Positions 54,606 to 62,286 of a stretch of DNA of 64,000 nucleotides are shown piece by piece. Position 1 is the first letter of the stretch. Each line of letters begins with the position of its first letter. A model generated the notes under the pieces. It made no database searches. It was not told the origin of the DNA and was given only the letters and a program-made list of their open reading frames with translations. Position numbers and translations under genes: made by a program. This DNA comes from Embleya sp045207785 (GTDB lineage Bacteria; Actinomycetota; Actinomycetes; Streptomycetales; Streptomycetaceae), in the NCBI RefSeq assembly GCF_045207785.1, contig NZ_CP108776.1, positions 2,604,001 through 2,668,000 on the forward strand, given 5' to 3'.

Positions 54606-55160
54606 TCAAGATCCCCGGATGAGTTGCGTCTGCATGAGCCCGACGAGCGTGCCCGAACTCCAGATCTCCCCACGCTGGATCAGCCGGGAGATCTCGCTCA
54701 ACGGCACCCACTCGTTCCGCTGAGATTCGGTCACCTCGGTCGGACTCCCGGCCCTCTCCGCACCTTCACACAGGTACACGTCGTGCCAAGAGTCAACGAC
54801 GCCGACGATCGGTTGAAACCGAGCAATATGCCGCATCGACCGACACCGGTAGCCGGTCTCCTCGATCAACTCCCGAAGTGCGGTGTCCTCCGGGTCCTCC
54901 CCAACGTCGACCAGGCCGCCAGGCAACTCCCAGCCCCACGAGTCCGCCACGAAGCGATGCCGCCACATCAGGAACACGCGGTCCTCGTCATCCAGCAGAA
55001 CCATCACGGCCGCCGGCTTGAGCTTGACCATGTGGTGCACGGCCCGATCTCCACCCGACAGCTCAACGTCCGCCCGGAAGGCCCGCACCCACTCGTTGTC
55101 ATAGACAACCCGCTCACCCAGAACACGCGGAGACATCGGAGCGTCATCGTCGGTAGCCAC
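54606..55160 (-). CDS. NUDIX hydrolase, copy 2
   Basis: This 184-residue protein is homologous along its length to copy 1. The box is GGLVDVGEDPEDTALRELIE followed by ETGYRC, with WRHRFVADSWGWELP and FQPIVGVVDSWHDVYLCEG. GTG 55160 has TACCGT six bases upstream; the promoter/start sequence (CGTCGCTNTGTGGCTAC) is also shared with copy 1, so the duplication included the leaderless promoter. Confidence 0.9.
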   Translation of the reverse strand: MATDDDAPMSPRVLGERVVYDNEWVRAFRADVELSGGDRAVHHMVKLKPAAVMVLLDDEDRVFLMWRHRFVADSWGWELPGGLVDVGEDPEDTALRELIEETGYRCRSMRHIARFQPIVGVVDSWHDVYLCEGAERAGSPTEVTESQRNEWVPLSEISRLIQRGEIWSSGTLVGLMQTQLIRGS

Positions 55161-55478
55161 AGAGCGACGGTATCGGCCCAGCCACGCCCAGCCAGGTCTC
55201 GGCACGGATCGAGCCGAAGCAAGTACCGTCACCCGTTGCCGAATTGAGCTCTATTGGATCAAGGTCGCCGCGCTCCGCGCGCCGCGGGGGGCTACGCCGC
55301 GCGTGCGGCGTAGCCGCCGTTCCCGGCGTAGCCCCCCGCCCAGTGCGGGCCAGCACGAGAAAGCTGGCAACCCAACCGCCATGCTCCACGACGGCGGGGC
55401 AAAGCGTTTCCGCCCTGGATCCACCTTCGCTTCGTTGTACTTGGAGGCGATTTCACAAACGAGCGCGGCTGCTCTTTG
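55161..55478. other. Gap between the NUDIX pair and the DUF262 gene
   Basis: This stretch holds the copy-2 promoter and a strong hairpin at 55290-55315. The sequence changes here from GC-rich to visibly AT-richer toward the DUF262 gene. No ORF is credible. Confidence 0.4.
55290..55315. terminator. 11-bp perfect hairpin downstream of the DUF262 gene
   Basis: GGCTACGCCGC-GCGT-GCGGCGTAGCC is a perfect stem. A third partial repeat (CGGCGTAGCCCCCC) follows, so alternative pairings exist. It lies about 160 bases past the DUF262 stop. Confidence 0.6.
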
Positions 55479-57272
55479 CTATGCCTGGAATCGCTTGGCG
55501 AGAGCAATGATGCCTTGGCCAATCACGGCATTTGTTTGAGGGCCTACCCTCTCGAAAAATTCATTCTTGTACGTTACAGGACTGCCCATCGATGTCGGCT
55601 CTATCCGCCAAATCAAGAATCCATTGTAGCGAAATGGGACCAGACTACGCGCTAGATGACTGGCGAATGTCGCATCCAAATCGGAACTCTTGATACGTTG
55701 CGCCAAATCTCTCCACATTTCATCTACTGATTTCTTCATTGCCGACAGCTCATGTTGCGTCCCAGTGACGAAGAAGCCGTCACGCTCATGAGCCTTAATT
55801 CCAGCGAATCTCTCTAGCGCCAGAGCGTCAGCCTCGTCATCAGCCACACCAACAAAGATCACGCCACGAGCCGCAGGGCCATGGTTGGCCATGGCACTCG
55901 CAGTTCTCATGATCTTTGCAAAGCTCTGGTCATCAAAGCTCGCGCTGTCATTTACTCGACAAAACCCCTGCTTGAGCTCAAATAGCGAATCCTCGGTCAG
56001 AGCCATCGCCAAGGCGGCCTCGAAGCGCACCGAATGTTCCCTGACCTGCGAACCGCCTTCAACACTGGGCTTGAACTCTTTCTGCAAGCGAGTCTTCGCC
56101 ATCTGAATCAGCTCGCTTTTCCTCTCAGCTCCCCAGTCACCACCCCCTGACGGAACTCTCAGATCGGTATCCCAGAATCCATCAATCGCTTTCAGGAAAC
56201 TTTCTTCGCTTTTCAGTTCCATTCCATCATCGTGAAGCAATTGGGCCACTGCAACGAATAGGGCCTGAAAGTGTCGCGGGATACCCCGATAGTTCTGTTG
56301 CGTCACCGTCAAAGCAGAGAATGGTTTATTTGACTTCGCGAGCACATTTCGGAACAGTTCCAAAGTCTCAATAAATCGATTCTCCAATTCTTCCTCACCG
56401 ATGGTAGCGATCCGTCGATGGACCAGGTCAGCGGCCGTAGCGGCGCGATCGTTCTCAATTCCATATGCGGAATCTCGATAGCGCGACCCGGTGGAAGCAG
56501 GACGCTCTAGGATCAAGTCCAGTAAGATATCTAGAATCAATTCTTCATCGCGTGATTCGCGCACGGATTCACGCGTAAGGATCCCCTGCTTGACCCAAAA
56601 GATATCGTCTACAAAGATGCCATACGGTAGCTCATTGTTGGTGATGCTAATTTTCGGCATTTCAGAAAGCGGTACAAAATCAGTCAGGGACGCGTCTCCG
56701 CGCACCGTCGCGCTGATTCGTCGAACAACCCCAGCAATTACCTGAAGCGCTCCGGCTTGTCTAATCTCCTGGAGACTCAAGTGCCTACCGCTGGAGTTGA
56801 TCCTCCGGAAAACCTCATCAACGGATTCATCGCTCGCAGATCGATAAACGGAGACCGGGAGTTGATAGTTGGCAATCTGACGACATTTCTCGCGGTCAAG
56901 CATAGGCTGTTTCTGCTCAAGCCCTCCTTCATCCAATCGAATCTTAGTGTCGGCCAGCGTCGCCAAGTCGAAATATTTCCCATCGAGAGGAAATTCATTT
57001 TCGATAAACGCAAATGCAGAATTGAGACGCTGGAGCCCGTCGATGACTTCCAATTTTCCGGCAAACGTGCCTGCTGACTCTGCGAGCAAAATCAGAGGGA
57101 TCGGAAGTTTGCGAGCAATGGAATCGATCAACCTTTCTTTTTCTTCAACACCCCAAACCAGTTTTCGCTGGTAACGGCGGTTGACCAAAAACTTGGCGTT
57201 CACATAGTCGTTGTAGAGCTGTTGAATACTCTCGCCCTGTACGGAGAGTTCCGTGGAGACGCCTGTAGACAC
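55479..57272 (-). CDS. DUF262 (GmrS-like) protein fused to a Schlafen/AlbA-like C-terminal domain; candidate defence gene
   Basis: This 597-residue protein has an N-terminal DUF262/ParB-like domain: NRRYQRKLVW (31-40), KLPIPLILL, VIDGLQRLNS (76-85) and FRRINSSGRHLSLQEIRQAG (155-174). These are the motifs of GmrS and of the NTP-sensing halves of SspE/BrxU-type restriction proteins. There is no DUF1524 HNH nuclease. Instead, residues about 425-560 read FELKQGF (E432-x-K434), ASAMANHGP and GVIFVGVADDE, the pattern of the AlbA_2/Schlafen nucleic-acid-binding domain. The gene is AT-richer than every neighbour and has a TTA codon (residue 250, bases 56523-56525), so expression may need bldA tRNA. 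It lies last before the distal att site, the usual cargo position. Confidence 0.72.
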   Translation of the reverse strand: MSTGVSTELSVQGESIQQLYNDYVNAKFLVNRRYQRKLVWGVEEKERLIDSIARKLPIPLILLAESAGTFAGKLEVIDGLQRLNSAFAFIENEFPLDGKYFDLATLADTKIRLDEGGLEQKQPMLDREKCRQIANYQLPVSVYRSASDESVDEVFRRINSSGRHLSLQEIRQAGALQVIAGVVRRISATVRGDASLTDFVPLSEMPKISITNNELPYGIFVDDIFWVKQGILTRESVRESRDEELILDILLDLILERPASTGSRYRDSAYGIENDRAATAADLVHRRIATIGEEELENRFIETLELFRNVLAKSNKPFSALTVTQQNYRGIPRHFQALFVAVAQLLHDDGMELKSEESFLKAIDGFWDTDLRVPSGGGDWGAERKSELIQMAKTRLQKEFKPSVEGGSQVREHSVRFEAALAMALTEDSLFELKQGFCRVNDSASFDDQSFAKIMRTASAMANHGPAARGVIFVGVADDEADALALERFAGIKAHERDGFFVTGTQHELSAMKKSVDEMWRDLAQRIKSSDLDATFASHLARSLVPFRYNGFLIWRIEPTSMGSPVTYKNEFFERVGPQTNAVIGQGIIALAKRFQA

Positions 57273-57677
57273 GCTGGCTCCCTGCTGTCCATCTGTCTAA
57301 CGAGATCCACGTCTACGGCCAGACATGGTGGACGACCAGGGTATCGCTTATTCCTTCTAAATTCAGGGGATCTACTCAGGCGCGCCGAAGACCCCATCGC
57401 GGTGAACTGGTCCATTTTCCCCCCGACGTCCTCCGACCTGAACTGATTGATCACAGCTTGTCCTGCCATGATGGAAACGGCGTGCCGCTCCGGCTAGCCA
57501 TCTGGGAGGGAATCGCAGCTGCGCTGCGAGCCGGCTGGGGGCCGGCGACGCGACCTTTGGCCGCGACCGGGGCGCGCTCGTTGCGCAGGACACCCGTTGG
57601 TGCTGGGCTTTGGGAGTCGGGCCGCGGTTGCCGAGCACCTGGGTTGTTGGTCGGGTTGCGTGACCCGCGCGCATAAA
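57273..57677. other. Noncoding region between the DUF262 gene and the distal end
   Basis: The part next to the DUF262 gene is AT-rich (TTTAGAAGGAATAAG on the minus strand) and should contain its promoter; the rest returns to high GC. I see no RNA gene and no supportable ORF. Confidence 0.35.
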
Positions 57678-57712
57678 CCACGGCATGCCACCCGGTCCCC
57701 GGCATGCCGTGG
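57678..57712. other. 12-bp-arm hairpin near the distal att site
   Basis: CCACGGCATGCC (57678-57689) pairs exactly with GGCATGCCGTGG (57701-57712) around an 11-base loop; ACCGGGT repeats partly extend it. With no gene ending here it is a poor terminator candidate. Origin-type structures of the excised circle are one alternative. Confidence 0.4.
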
Positions 57713-57760
57713 ACCGGGTGCGTGGGTTGGGTTTTGGGGGCAGCTGACTGGTTGTGCAGC

Positions 57761-57817
57761 ATGCGTGTAATGATCTTGGAATTGGGTGGGTCGCCAACGC
57801 GTTCCTGTGCAGGTCAG
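57761..57817. repeat. Candidate arm sites, copy B
   Basis: GTGTAATGATCTTGGA followed at about 27 bases by GTGCAGGTCAG repeats the pattern seen at 44632-44673, on the opposite side of the element and 31 bases before the second att core. Together they would be the two arms of attP in the excised circle. Confidence 0.5.
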
Positions 57818-57847
57818 GGGCCGGTTTGGGAATTGCGCTCACACCCG

Positions 57848-57889
57848 CTCCGGAGCCGTGTGCGCAGGTTCGAATCCTGCCAGGGGCAC
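57848..57889 (+). repeat. att core (distal copy), 3' part of tRNA-Arg only
   Basis: This is an exact 42-bp copy of the tRNA-Arg 3' part at 44457. The upstream sequence does not complete a D arm or acceptor stem, so it is not a tRNA gene. Sequence after it (terminator, arm-like site, integrase) parallels what follows the true tRNA, so this is also the integrase-side att of the second element. Confidence 0.92.
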
Positions 57890-57905
57890 ACAGCGTCACC
57901 AGGAT

Positions 57906-57944
57906 CAGCAGCCACGGAGCCACGTGAGCTGCTGTTTTTGTTTT
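57906..57944. terminator. Copy of the tRNA terminator after the second att core
   Basis: CAGCAGC and GCTGCTG pair, followed by TTTTTGTTTT, matching the structure at 44515-44553 with changes in the loop side. Confidence 0.7.
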
Positions 57945-58020
57945 CGGCCTCTTTTTCGCCGTCACGATGTGTGTCACGCGGCGCAGGCGACAGCAGGCAT
58001 AGGACGGCTGCTGTGCAATA

Positions 58021-58063
58021 TACGTGCAATGATCTTGAGGACGTTTCCGCAGGTCACAGAGCG
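58021..58063. repeat. Candidate arm site, copy C
   Basis: GTGCAATGATCTTGAGG followed by TTCCGCAGGTCACAGAGCG matches the copy-A motif with a few changes; a partial GTGCAAT duplicate lies just upstream, as GCGCGTAATG does in element 1. Confidence 0.45.
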
Positions 58064-58143
58064 TTTTCGGGGTATTCGCGGGACAGCCGTGACATGACGA
58101 AAGCCCCAGAGTGATCCGGGGCTCCCTGTCACCTGACGGCTGA

Positions 58144-59522
58144 TCAGTCCTCGTCACCGAGGCCATCCGAGATGCGCTTGTTGATCAGGTCGCGCTGTCC
58201 GTCGATGCACTTGGCGTAGATCTTCAGGAGCACGTCCACCGAGTGCCCAAGCCGTTCCGCGACTTCGGTGGCCGGCACTCCCGCGTTCAGCCAGAGCGAC
58301 GCGCAGGCGTGCCGAAAGTCGTACGGCCGGGCCGCCAACGGTGACGTGACCTGCTCCTCGGTCAGCGCGATCCGGCGTGCTTCCTTCCACACCCGGGAGT
58401 ACGAGGACGAGGCCAGTACGCCGCCCCGCTCACTCGGGAAGAGTCGGCCATCGGGTGCCGTCACGAACTCTTCGATGTGCGCGCGGAGCATCGCAACGAG
58501 TTGCGGAGGGATCGGCACCGGACGCGTGTCCTTGTCCGCCCGCTGCTTCAGGCCCCGCTCGTCATGCGCGTCACCGTTGTCGGTCCAGATCTTGCCGGCC
58601 GCGGGGCGGGTCGTGTGCAGGGTCAGCGAGCCCCAGCCCGATTCCGGTAGAACGCAGTCGGCCCGCCGGAGGTTGACCGCTTCGGCCGGGCGCGTCCCGG
58701 CGTAGTAGAGGACCGCGAAGAACGCTCGCAGTCGACGCCCGCCGGCCCGCTTGTGGCCACCCACGTAGGCGACTGCGGTCAACAGCTCACGAGCCTGCGT
58801 CGGGTTGGCGACCGCCCGCCGGTCCACCGAGGCAGCAACCTTGACCCGCTTGCGCTTGATCTTGTCGATCGGATTCACGGCGAGGTGTTCGAGCTCCACG
58901 GCGTAGTCCAGGACGTTGTAGAGGACCGAGCGCTTCCGCCGCAGCGTCTCGGCGCCGGCCGCGGTGCCGTCGAGCTTGAGCCCGAGAGCATCCAGCACCC
59001 CATGCACACGCTTGGCGTCTTCGAGTGCGGTGATGAGCAGCGACGCCTTCTCGATCCACGCGACCGCCTTGGCGATCTCACCGGGCCGATCGATCTCACG
59101 TCGCGTCGGAGGCAGGAGGAAAAGCCGGAGCGCGCGGCGGAGTGTCTTGACGTCGGGTCGCCCCTTGGCGTCGGCCACGAGCGCCGGGAGAGCGGTAGCG
59201 AGGGCACCGTCATGCTGTCGCGCGACTTGGCAGCCGCATTGGGCCACTTCATGTCCATGTACGTGAGAGCGAACGACAGGAGCGAGGTGGCTTCCTTGGC
59301 CTTGACCATCGACTCGGGAAGACCGCTCACCAGGTCGAACGCTTCCCCGTCCTCCGCCGCGCGGATCAGGCGTGAGCGGAATCGGTCGGCCGGCCCTTTC
59401 GTCCCGAACGTCGCCGACTGCCGCTCGGTCCCCACGAGCCACCGCAGCACATAGGAGGGCTTCTTGCTGCTCTGGTTGCGGGCGACGGCCCAGATGCGGA
59501 CCTTGTACGTCTTGTCCGTCAC
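58144..59522 (-). pseudogene. int: Integrase of the second element, frameshifted
   Basis: The N-terminal third (VTDKTYKVRIWAVARNQSSK to AAAKSRDSMT) and the rest (ALATALPALVADAKGRPDVK to the end) are in different frames. Alignment with the element-1 integrase puts a single missing base at about 59205-59208 (GCACC here, GCATCC there). The catalytic Arg, HxxR and Tyr motifs remain (YYAGTRPAEAVNLRRADC, PYDFRHACAS, GHSVDVLLKIYAKCIDG), but no full-length product would form without frameshifting or a sequence error. Confidence 0.9.
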
Positions 59523-59728
59523 GCCACTTCCTCCGCCCGCGTGTCGAGCCATTCCACGAACGCCTCACGCGTGATGCGGAGTTCGCCGTTGGGGAGCTTG
59601 TGGCAGGCCGGAGCGAGACCGAGTTCACGCCGGCGGTAGAAGGTCCGGCGAGACAGGCCGCCGAGCGCTTCGAGGACTTCCGGAACGGTCAGGAGTTCGA
59701 CATCGGGAATCTTGGTCTTCCTGCTCAT
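59519..59728 (-). CDS. xis: Excisionase of the second element
   Basis: This intact 69-residue homologue of the first xis (LLTVPEVLEALGGLSRRTFY, REAFVEWLDTRAEEVA) differs at about ten residues, including Trp to Arg in the recognition helix region (FYRRREL instead of FYRWREL). It could still act on element 1 att sites. Confidence 0.9.
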   Translation of the reverse strand: MSRKTKIPDVELLTVPEVLEALGGLSRRTFYRRRELGLAPACHKLPNGELRITREAFVEWLDTRAEEVA

Positions 59729-60361
59729 GCCGCCCTCCCCTGGGCAGTTGCCGAATTGTCGAGCGGTCCGTCTGCGCGGGCTTTCGCGTCGTCCATCGCC
59801 TTGCGCCACCGGACACGTTCAGCGACCGCCCGAAGGAGCCGATGAGAAAGCGGGGCGACGTCCGGGTCGTCGCGGCCGACGGGTTGCCAGATGAAACAGT
59901 TGGGGTCGGGGACGTCGGCGGGTTGGCCGATGAGGTCGAGGACCCAGGCGCGACGCTCGGTCTTGTGGTCGGCCATGGTCTTGCCAGACCATTTGCGGGA
60001 GACCAGGACGCGCCGGCCGCCGTAGCCGAGGTGGGTCCGGCGGTGGGCCTTCGACTTGCAGCAGCCCGGACGCAGACCCGCACGCGCGTTCTTGAGCTGG
60101 ACTCCGTACAGGAGCCAGTTCGCACAAGTCGCCGAGCACGGCTCGTACCGCAGCGCTTCCGTCAATCGGTCCACGTGTGCGTTCTGGGCCCCACTGTGGG
60201 CCTCGTGGGACTCGTGCGCGGACTTGTTCAGGTACTTCGTCAGGTAGCCGATACAGCGCCGCGCATCCGGCGAGCCGACCAGGACACCCTTCGCATCCAC
60301 CTGAGTCCCGAAACGCGCGACGTGAATCGGCTCCGCGTGGTTACCGAGGTCGTCCAACGTC
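59725..60361 (-). pseudogene. repSA: 3' fragment of RepSA-type rep, second element
   Basis: About 212 C-terminal codons match element-1 rep from TLDDLGNHAEPIHVARFGTQ through CIGYLTKYLNKSAHES to the end. The HUH motif and N-terminus are missing because homology stops at about 60361, where transposase sequence begins. Confidence 0.9.
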
Positions 60362-60838
60362 GCCTGCCGTCCCCGGCCTGGCCGGGGGTGATGACGAACG
60401 CGAGTGGTCGGCAGTTGCCGTCGGTCGCAAGGTGGACTTTCGTGGTCAGTCCGCCGCGGGACCGGCCGAGGGCGTGGTCGGCGGGCTCGCCTGCGGGCAC
60501 CCCCTTTTGCGGGCGCCTGCGGCGTGCTGGTGGGCGCGGACGATCGTGGAGTCGACCGCGACGACCCAGTCCGGGTCCTCGTCCGCGTCGGCCTGCGCGA
60601 GCAGCGCCGTGAACACCCGGCCCCACGTGCCATCCGCCGCCCACATCCGCAACCGGTCGTGCACACCCTTCCACGACCCGAACCGCTCGGGCAGGTCCGG
60701 CCACGGCGTCCCGGTGCGGTGCTTGAACGCGATCGCGTCGATCACCTCTCGGTGGTCACGCCATCGACCACCCCGCTGCGGCACACGATCCGGCAACAAC
60801 GGCTCGATCCGCGCCCACTGCACATCACTCAATCCCAC
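60362..60838 (-). pseudogene. IS5-family transposase, 5' part only
   Basis: The frame from GTG 60838 (VGLSDVQWARIEPLLPDRVP, FGSWKGVHDRLRMW) includes the first catalytic Asp in VVAVDSTIVRAHQHAAGA, then stops. A -1 shift at the AAAAGG run continues with GVPAGEPADHALGRSRGGLT and CRPLAFVITPGQAGD. The family normally goes on with the second Asp and Glu, but here it joins rep. It is therefore a 3'-truncated OrfA-OrfB transposase, and the A-run shift may be its normal programmed frameshift. Confidence 0.85.
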
Positions 60839-60874
60839 ACGTCACCCAACGATCAGATGATCCGAAGGATCGGC
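60362..60874. mobile_element. IS5-family insertion sequence remnant
   Basis: This is the region from the rep junction to the stop of the next gene. Only the 5' half of the IS is present. I could not define an inverted repeat pair, as expected when one end is lost. Confidence 0.7.
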
Positions 60875-62092
60875 CTAGGTGGCAGGCAGCGTGGCTGCTT
60901 CGGCGCGTGCCGCGTCGGCTTCACCGGTGCGGCGGAGCTGCCGGAGGCAATCGCTCAGTGCGAGCAGGCCGTCGCTCAGGTTCTGTTCCGCGCGGCGGAC
61001 CTCTCTCAGCGAGGACGAGAGCTCCTTGTGCCGCCGCTCGCGGAGGTATGCCTCGGAGTAGCGGTGGTCCCAGTCCCAGTCGTCCTCCGCCTCCAGTTCC
61101 CGATGGCGTCCCCGATGGGCGTCCGCGCTATCGCGATAGAGCCGCACCGCCTGCTCGGCGGCGGCCAACGCGGGCTCCGGCGCGCCCAGTTCGAGCAGGC
61201 GGACCCCGAAGTTGTACCAGGTGTTCTCCTGGTACATCGTGCACCGCCGATTCCGCATCCTGCGCATGGCCTCGATGATGCACACACGCGCCGCCTCGCC
61301 CTGCCCGCTCCGGGCAAGCCGTTCGCTGTGCAGGTCGACGGCGTCAAGGAAGTGGACCGTCGCGTCGCCGCGCCGCCACCAGACCTCCACGACCTCGGCG
61401 CTCACCTCGGCGGCTTCGGCGACGCGGCCGGCCTTCTCCAGGAGGTCGGCATGGGTCGCCAACGCGTGGGCGAGCGCGATTTCGTCCTCGTCGCGCACCG
61501 CAGCGCGCGACCGCCCGCGGATTCCGGTCAGCTCGTCGACGACCGACTCCAGGGCCTGCTGATGGCGGCCGAGCTTGGTGAGGAACCACGTCCTCCAATA
61601 GCGCGCCTCCCGCGCCTGGGCCCCGGCATGCCTGCCGGCCGGCGCCATCCGAAGGAGCTCTTCGACGGCTTCCAGGGCTTCCTCGTACTGTCGGCAGTCG
61701 TAGAGGTTCTCGCGCAGTGCCACCAGCGCATCGACGATCCGCTTGTCGCCGGACGAGGACGTCGACGCTTTCGCGGACTTCGCCGACTTCGAGGACTTGG
61801 TGGCGGAACGCTTTGGCCTGCGGTACGTCAGTTCCTCCCGGCGGGCCAGGCCGGCGAGGTCGTCCCAAGCCAGTGTGGCCAGCAGTTCGGCGAGCCGGCC
61901 GAGTGCATCGGGCAGGGCGGTCGGCGTGGGCCACTCCGTGGAGGGCCGACCGCGCATCTGGACGACCTTGTCGAGTTCCTCCCGTGCCCACCGCACGGGT
62001 TTGTCCTCCCGGACCAGCCCTCGGTAGCGGGCCGGATCCACCTGCCGTTGGAGCATTGCGGGCTGGAGCAGCTTGGCCCCTTTCGCGTCCAT
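60875..62092 (-). CDS. TPR-type helical repeat protein
   Basis: This is a 405-residue soluble protein. A Lys/Ser-rich linker (KSSKSAKSAKASTSSS) near residue 100 separates an N-terminal region (REDKPVRWAREELDKVVQMR) from helix-turn-helix repeats of TPR type (DALVALRENLYDCRQYEEAL, WFLTKLGRHQQALESVVDEL, GVRLLELGAPEPALAAAEQA). No catalytic domain is seen; it is probably a scaffold or sensor. Its stop is only about 36 bases from the transposase fragment, so its 3' end may have been affected by the IS. Confidence 0.7.
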   Translation of the reverse strand: MDAKGAKLLQPAMLQRQVDPARYRGLVREDKPVRWAREELDKVVQMRGRPSTEWPTPTALPDALGRLAELLATLAWDDLAGLARREELTYRRPKRSATKSSKSAKSAKASTSSSGDKRIVDALVALRENLYDCRQYEEALEAVEELLRMAPAGRHAGAQAREARYWRTWFLTKLGRHQQALESVVDELTGIRGRSRAAVRDEDEIALAHALATHADLLEKAGRVAEAAEVSAEVVEVWWRRGDATVHFLDAVDLHSERLARSGQGEAARVCIIEAMRRMRNRRCTMYQENTWYNFGVRLLELGAPEPALAAAEQAVRLYRDSADAHRGRHRELEAEDDWDWDHRYSEAYLRERRHKELSSSLREVRRAEQNLSDGLLALSDCLRQLRRTGEADAARAEAATLPAT

Positions 62093-62286
62093 CCCCTGTG
62101 TCTACCACCTGAGTTCGCGTGTCGAGTGGTCAAGGCCAGACGGACGAACCAGGCCGGGCGGCGATCTGCGCTCAGCGGATGCAGACAGACAGGTTCCCTG
62201 TACTGCGGCTGCTCACCGGGCGCGCGCCTCCACCCGCCGCACGGGAAAGCTGCCCGGACGCAGACGCAGAGGCGACCGGCGCAAGC

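Larger units (their letters stand above)
44457..57889. mobile_element. 13.4-kb AICE (pSAM2-like) integrated in tRNA-Arg(CCG)
   Basis: Direct 42-bp repeats bound the element; the offset between copies is 13,391 bp. Core genes in order from the tRNA are int, xis, rep, a 111-residue gene, a TraB/FtsK-type ATPase and pra, all minus strand with 4-base ATGA/GTGA overlaps from rep through tra, then korSA divergent. This is the standard layout of actinobacterial integrative and conjugative elements that transfer double-stranded DNA. Cargo from 51085 to 57272 comprises unknown genes, an XRE-type regulator, two NUDIX genes and a DUF262 fusion. Confidence 0.93.
57848..60361. mobile_element. Decayed second AICE in tandem at the same att site
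   Basis: After the second att core come the same terminator, arm-like motif, int, xis and the 3' part of rep in the same order and spacing as element 1. Int is frameshifted and rep is cut off at about 60361 against a transposase fragment; tra, pra and korSA homologues are absent. Element 1 most likely integrated into the att site of this older resident. Confidence 0.85.

Noticed and set aside
55479..57272. Complete GmrSD type IV restriction enzyme
   Set aside because: The DUF262 half is present, but no HNH (DUF1524) motif is visible and the C-terminal domain is of another type.
57451..57762. 103-residue minus-strand frame
   Set aside because: It overlaps the 12-bp-arm hairpin, has no ribosome site and has low-complexity composition.
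57848..57889. Second tRNA-Arg gene
   Set aside because: Only the 3' 42 bases are present; there is no acceptor 5' strand or D arm upstream. It is an att copy.
44426..57889. Prophage
   Set aside because: No capsid, portal, terminase, tail or lysis gene is present; int-xis-RepSA-TraB-Pra-KorSA is the AICE gene set.
57372..58166. Minus-strand frame across the second att site, similar to one at 44357-44776
   Set aside because: The similarity reflects the duplicated att, terminator and arm DNA; there is no coding signature, and it overlaps a terminator and tRNA sequence.
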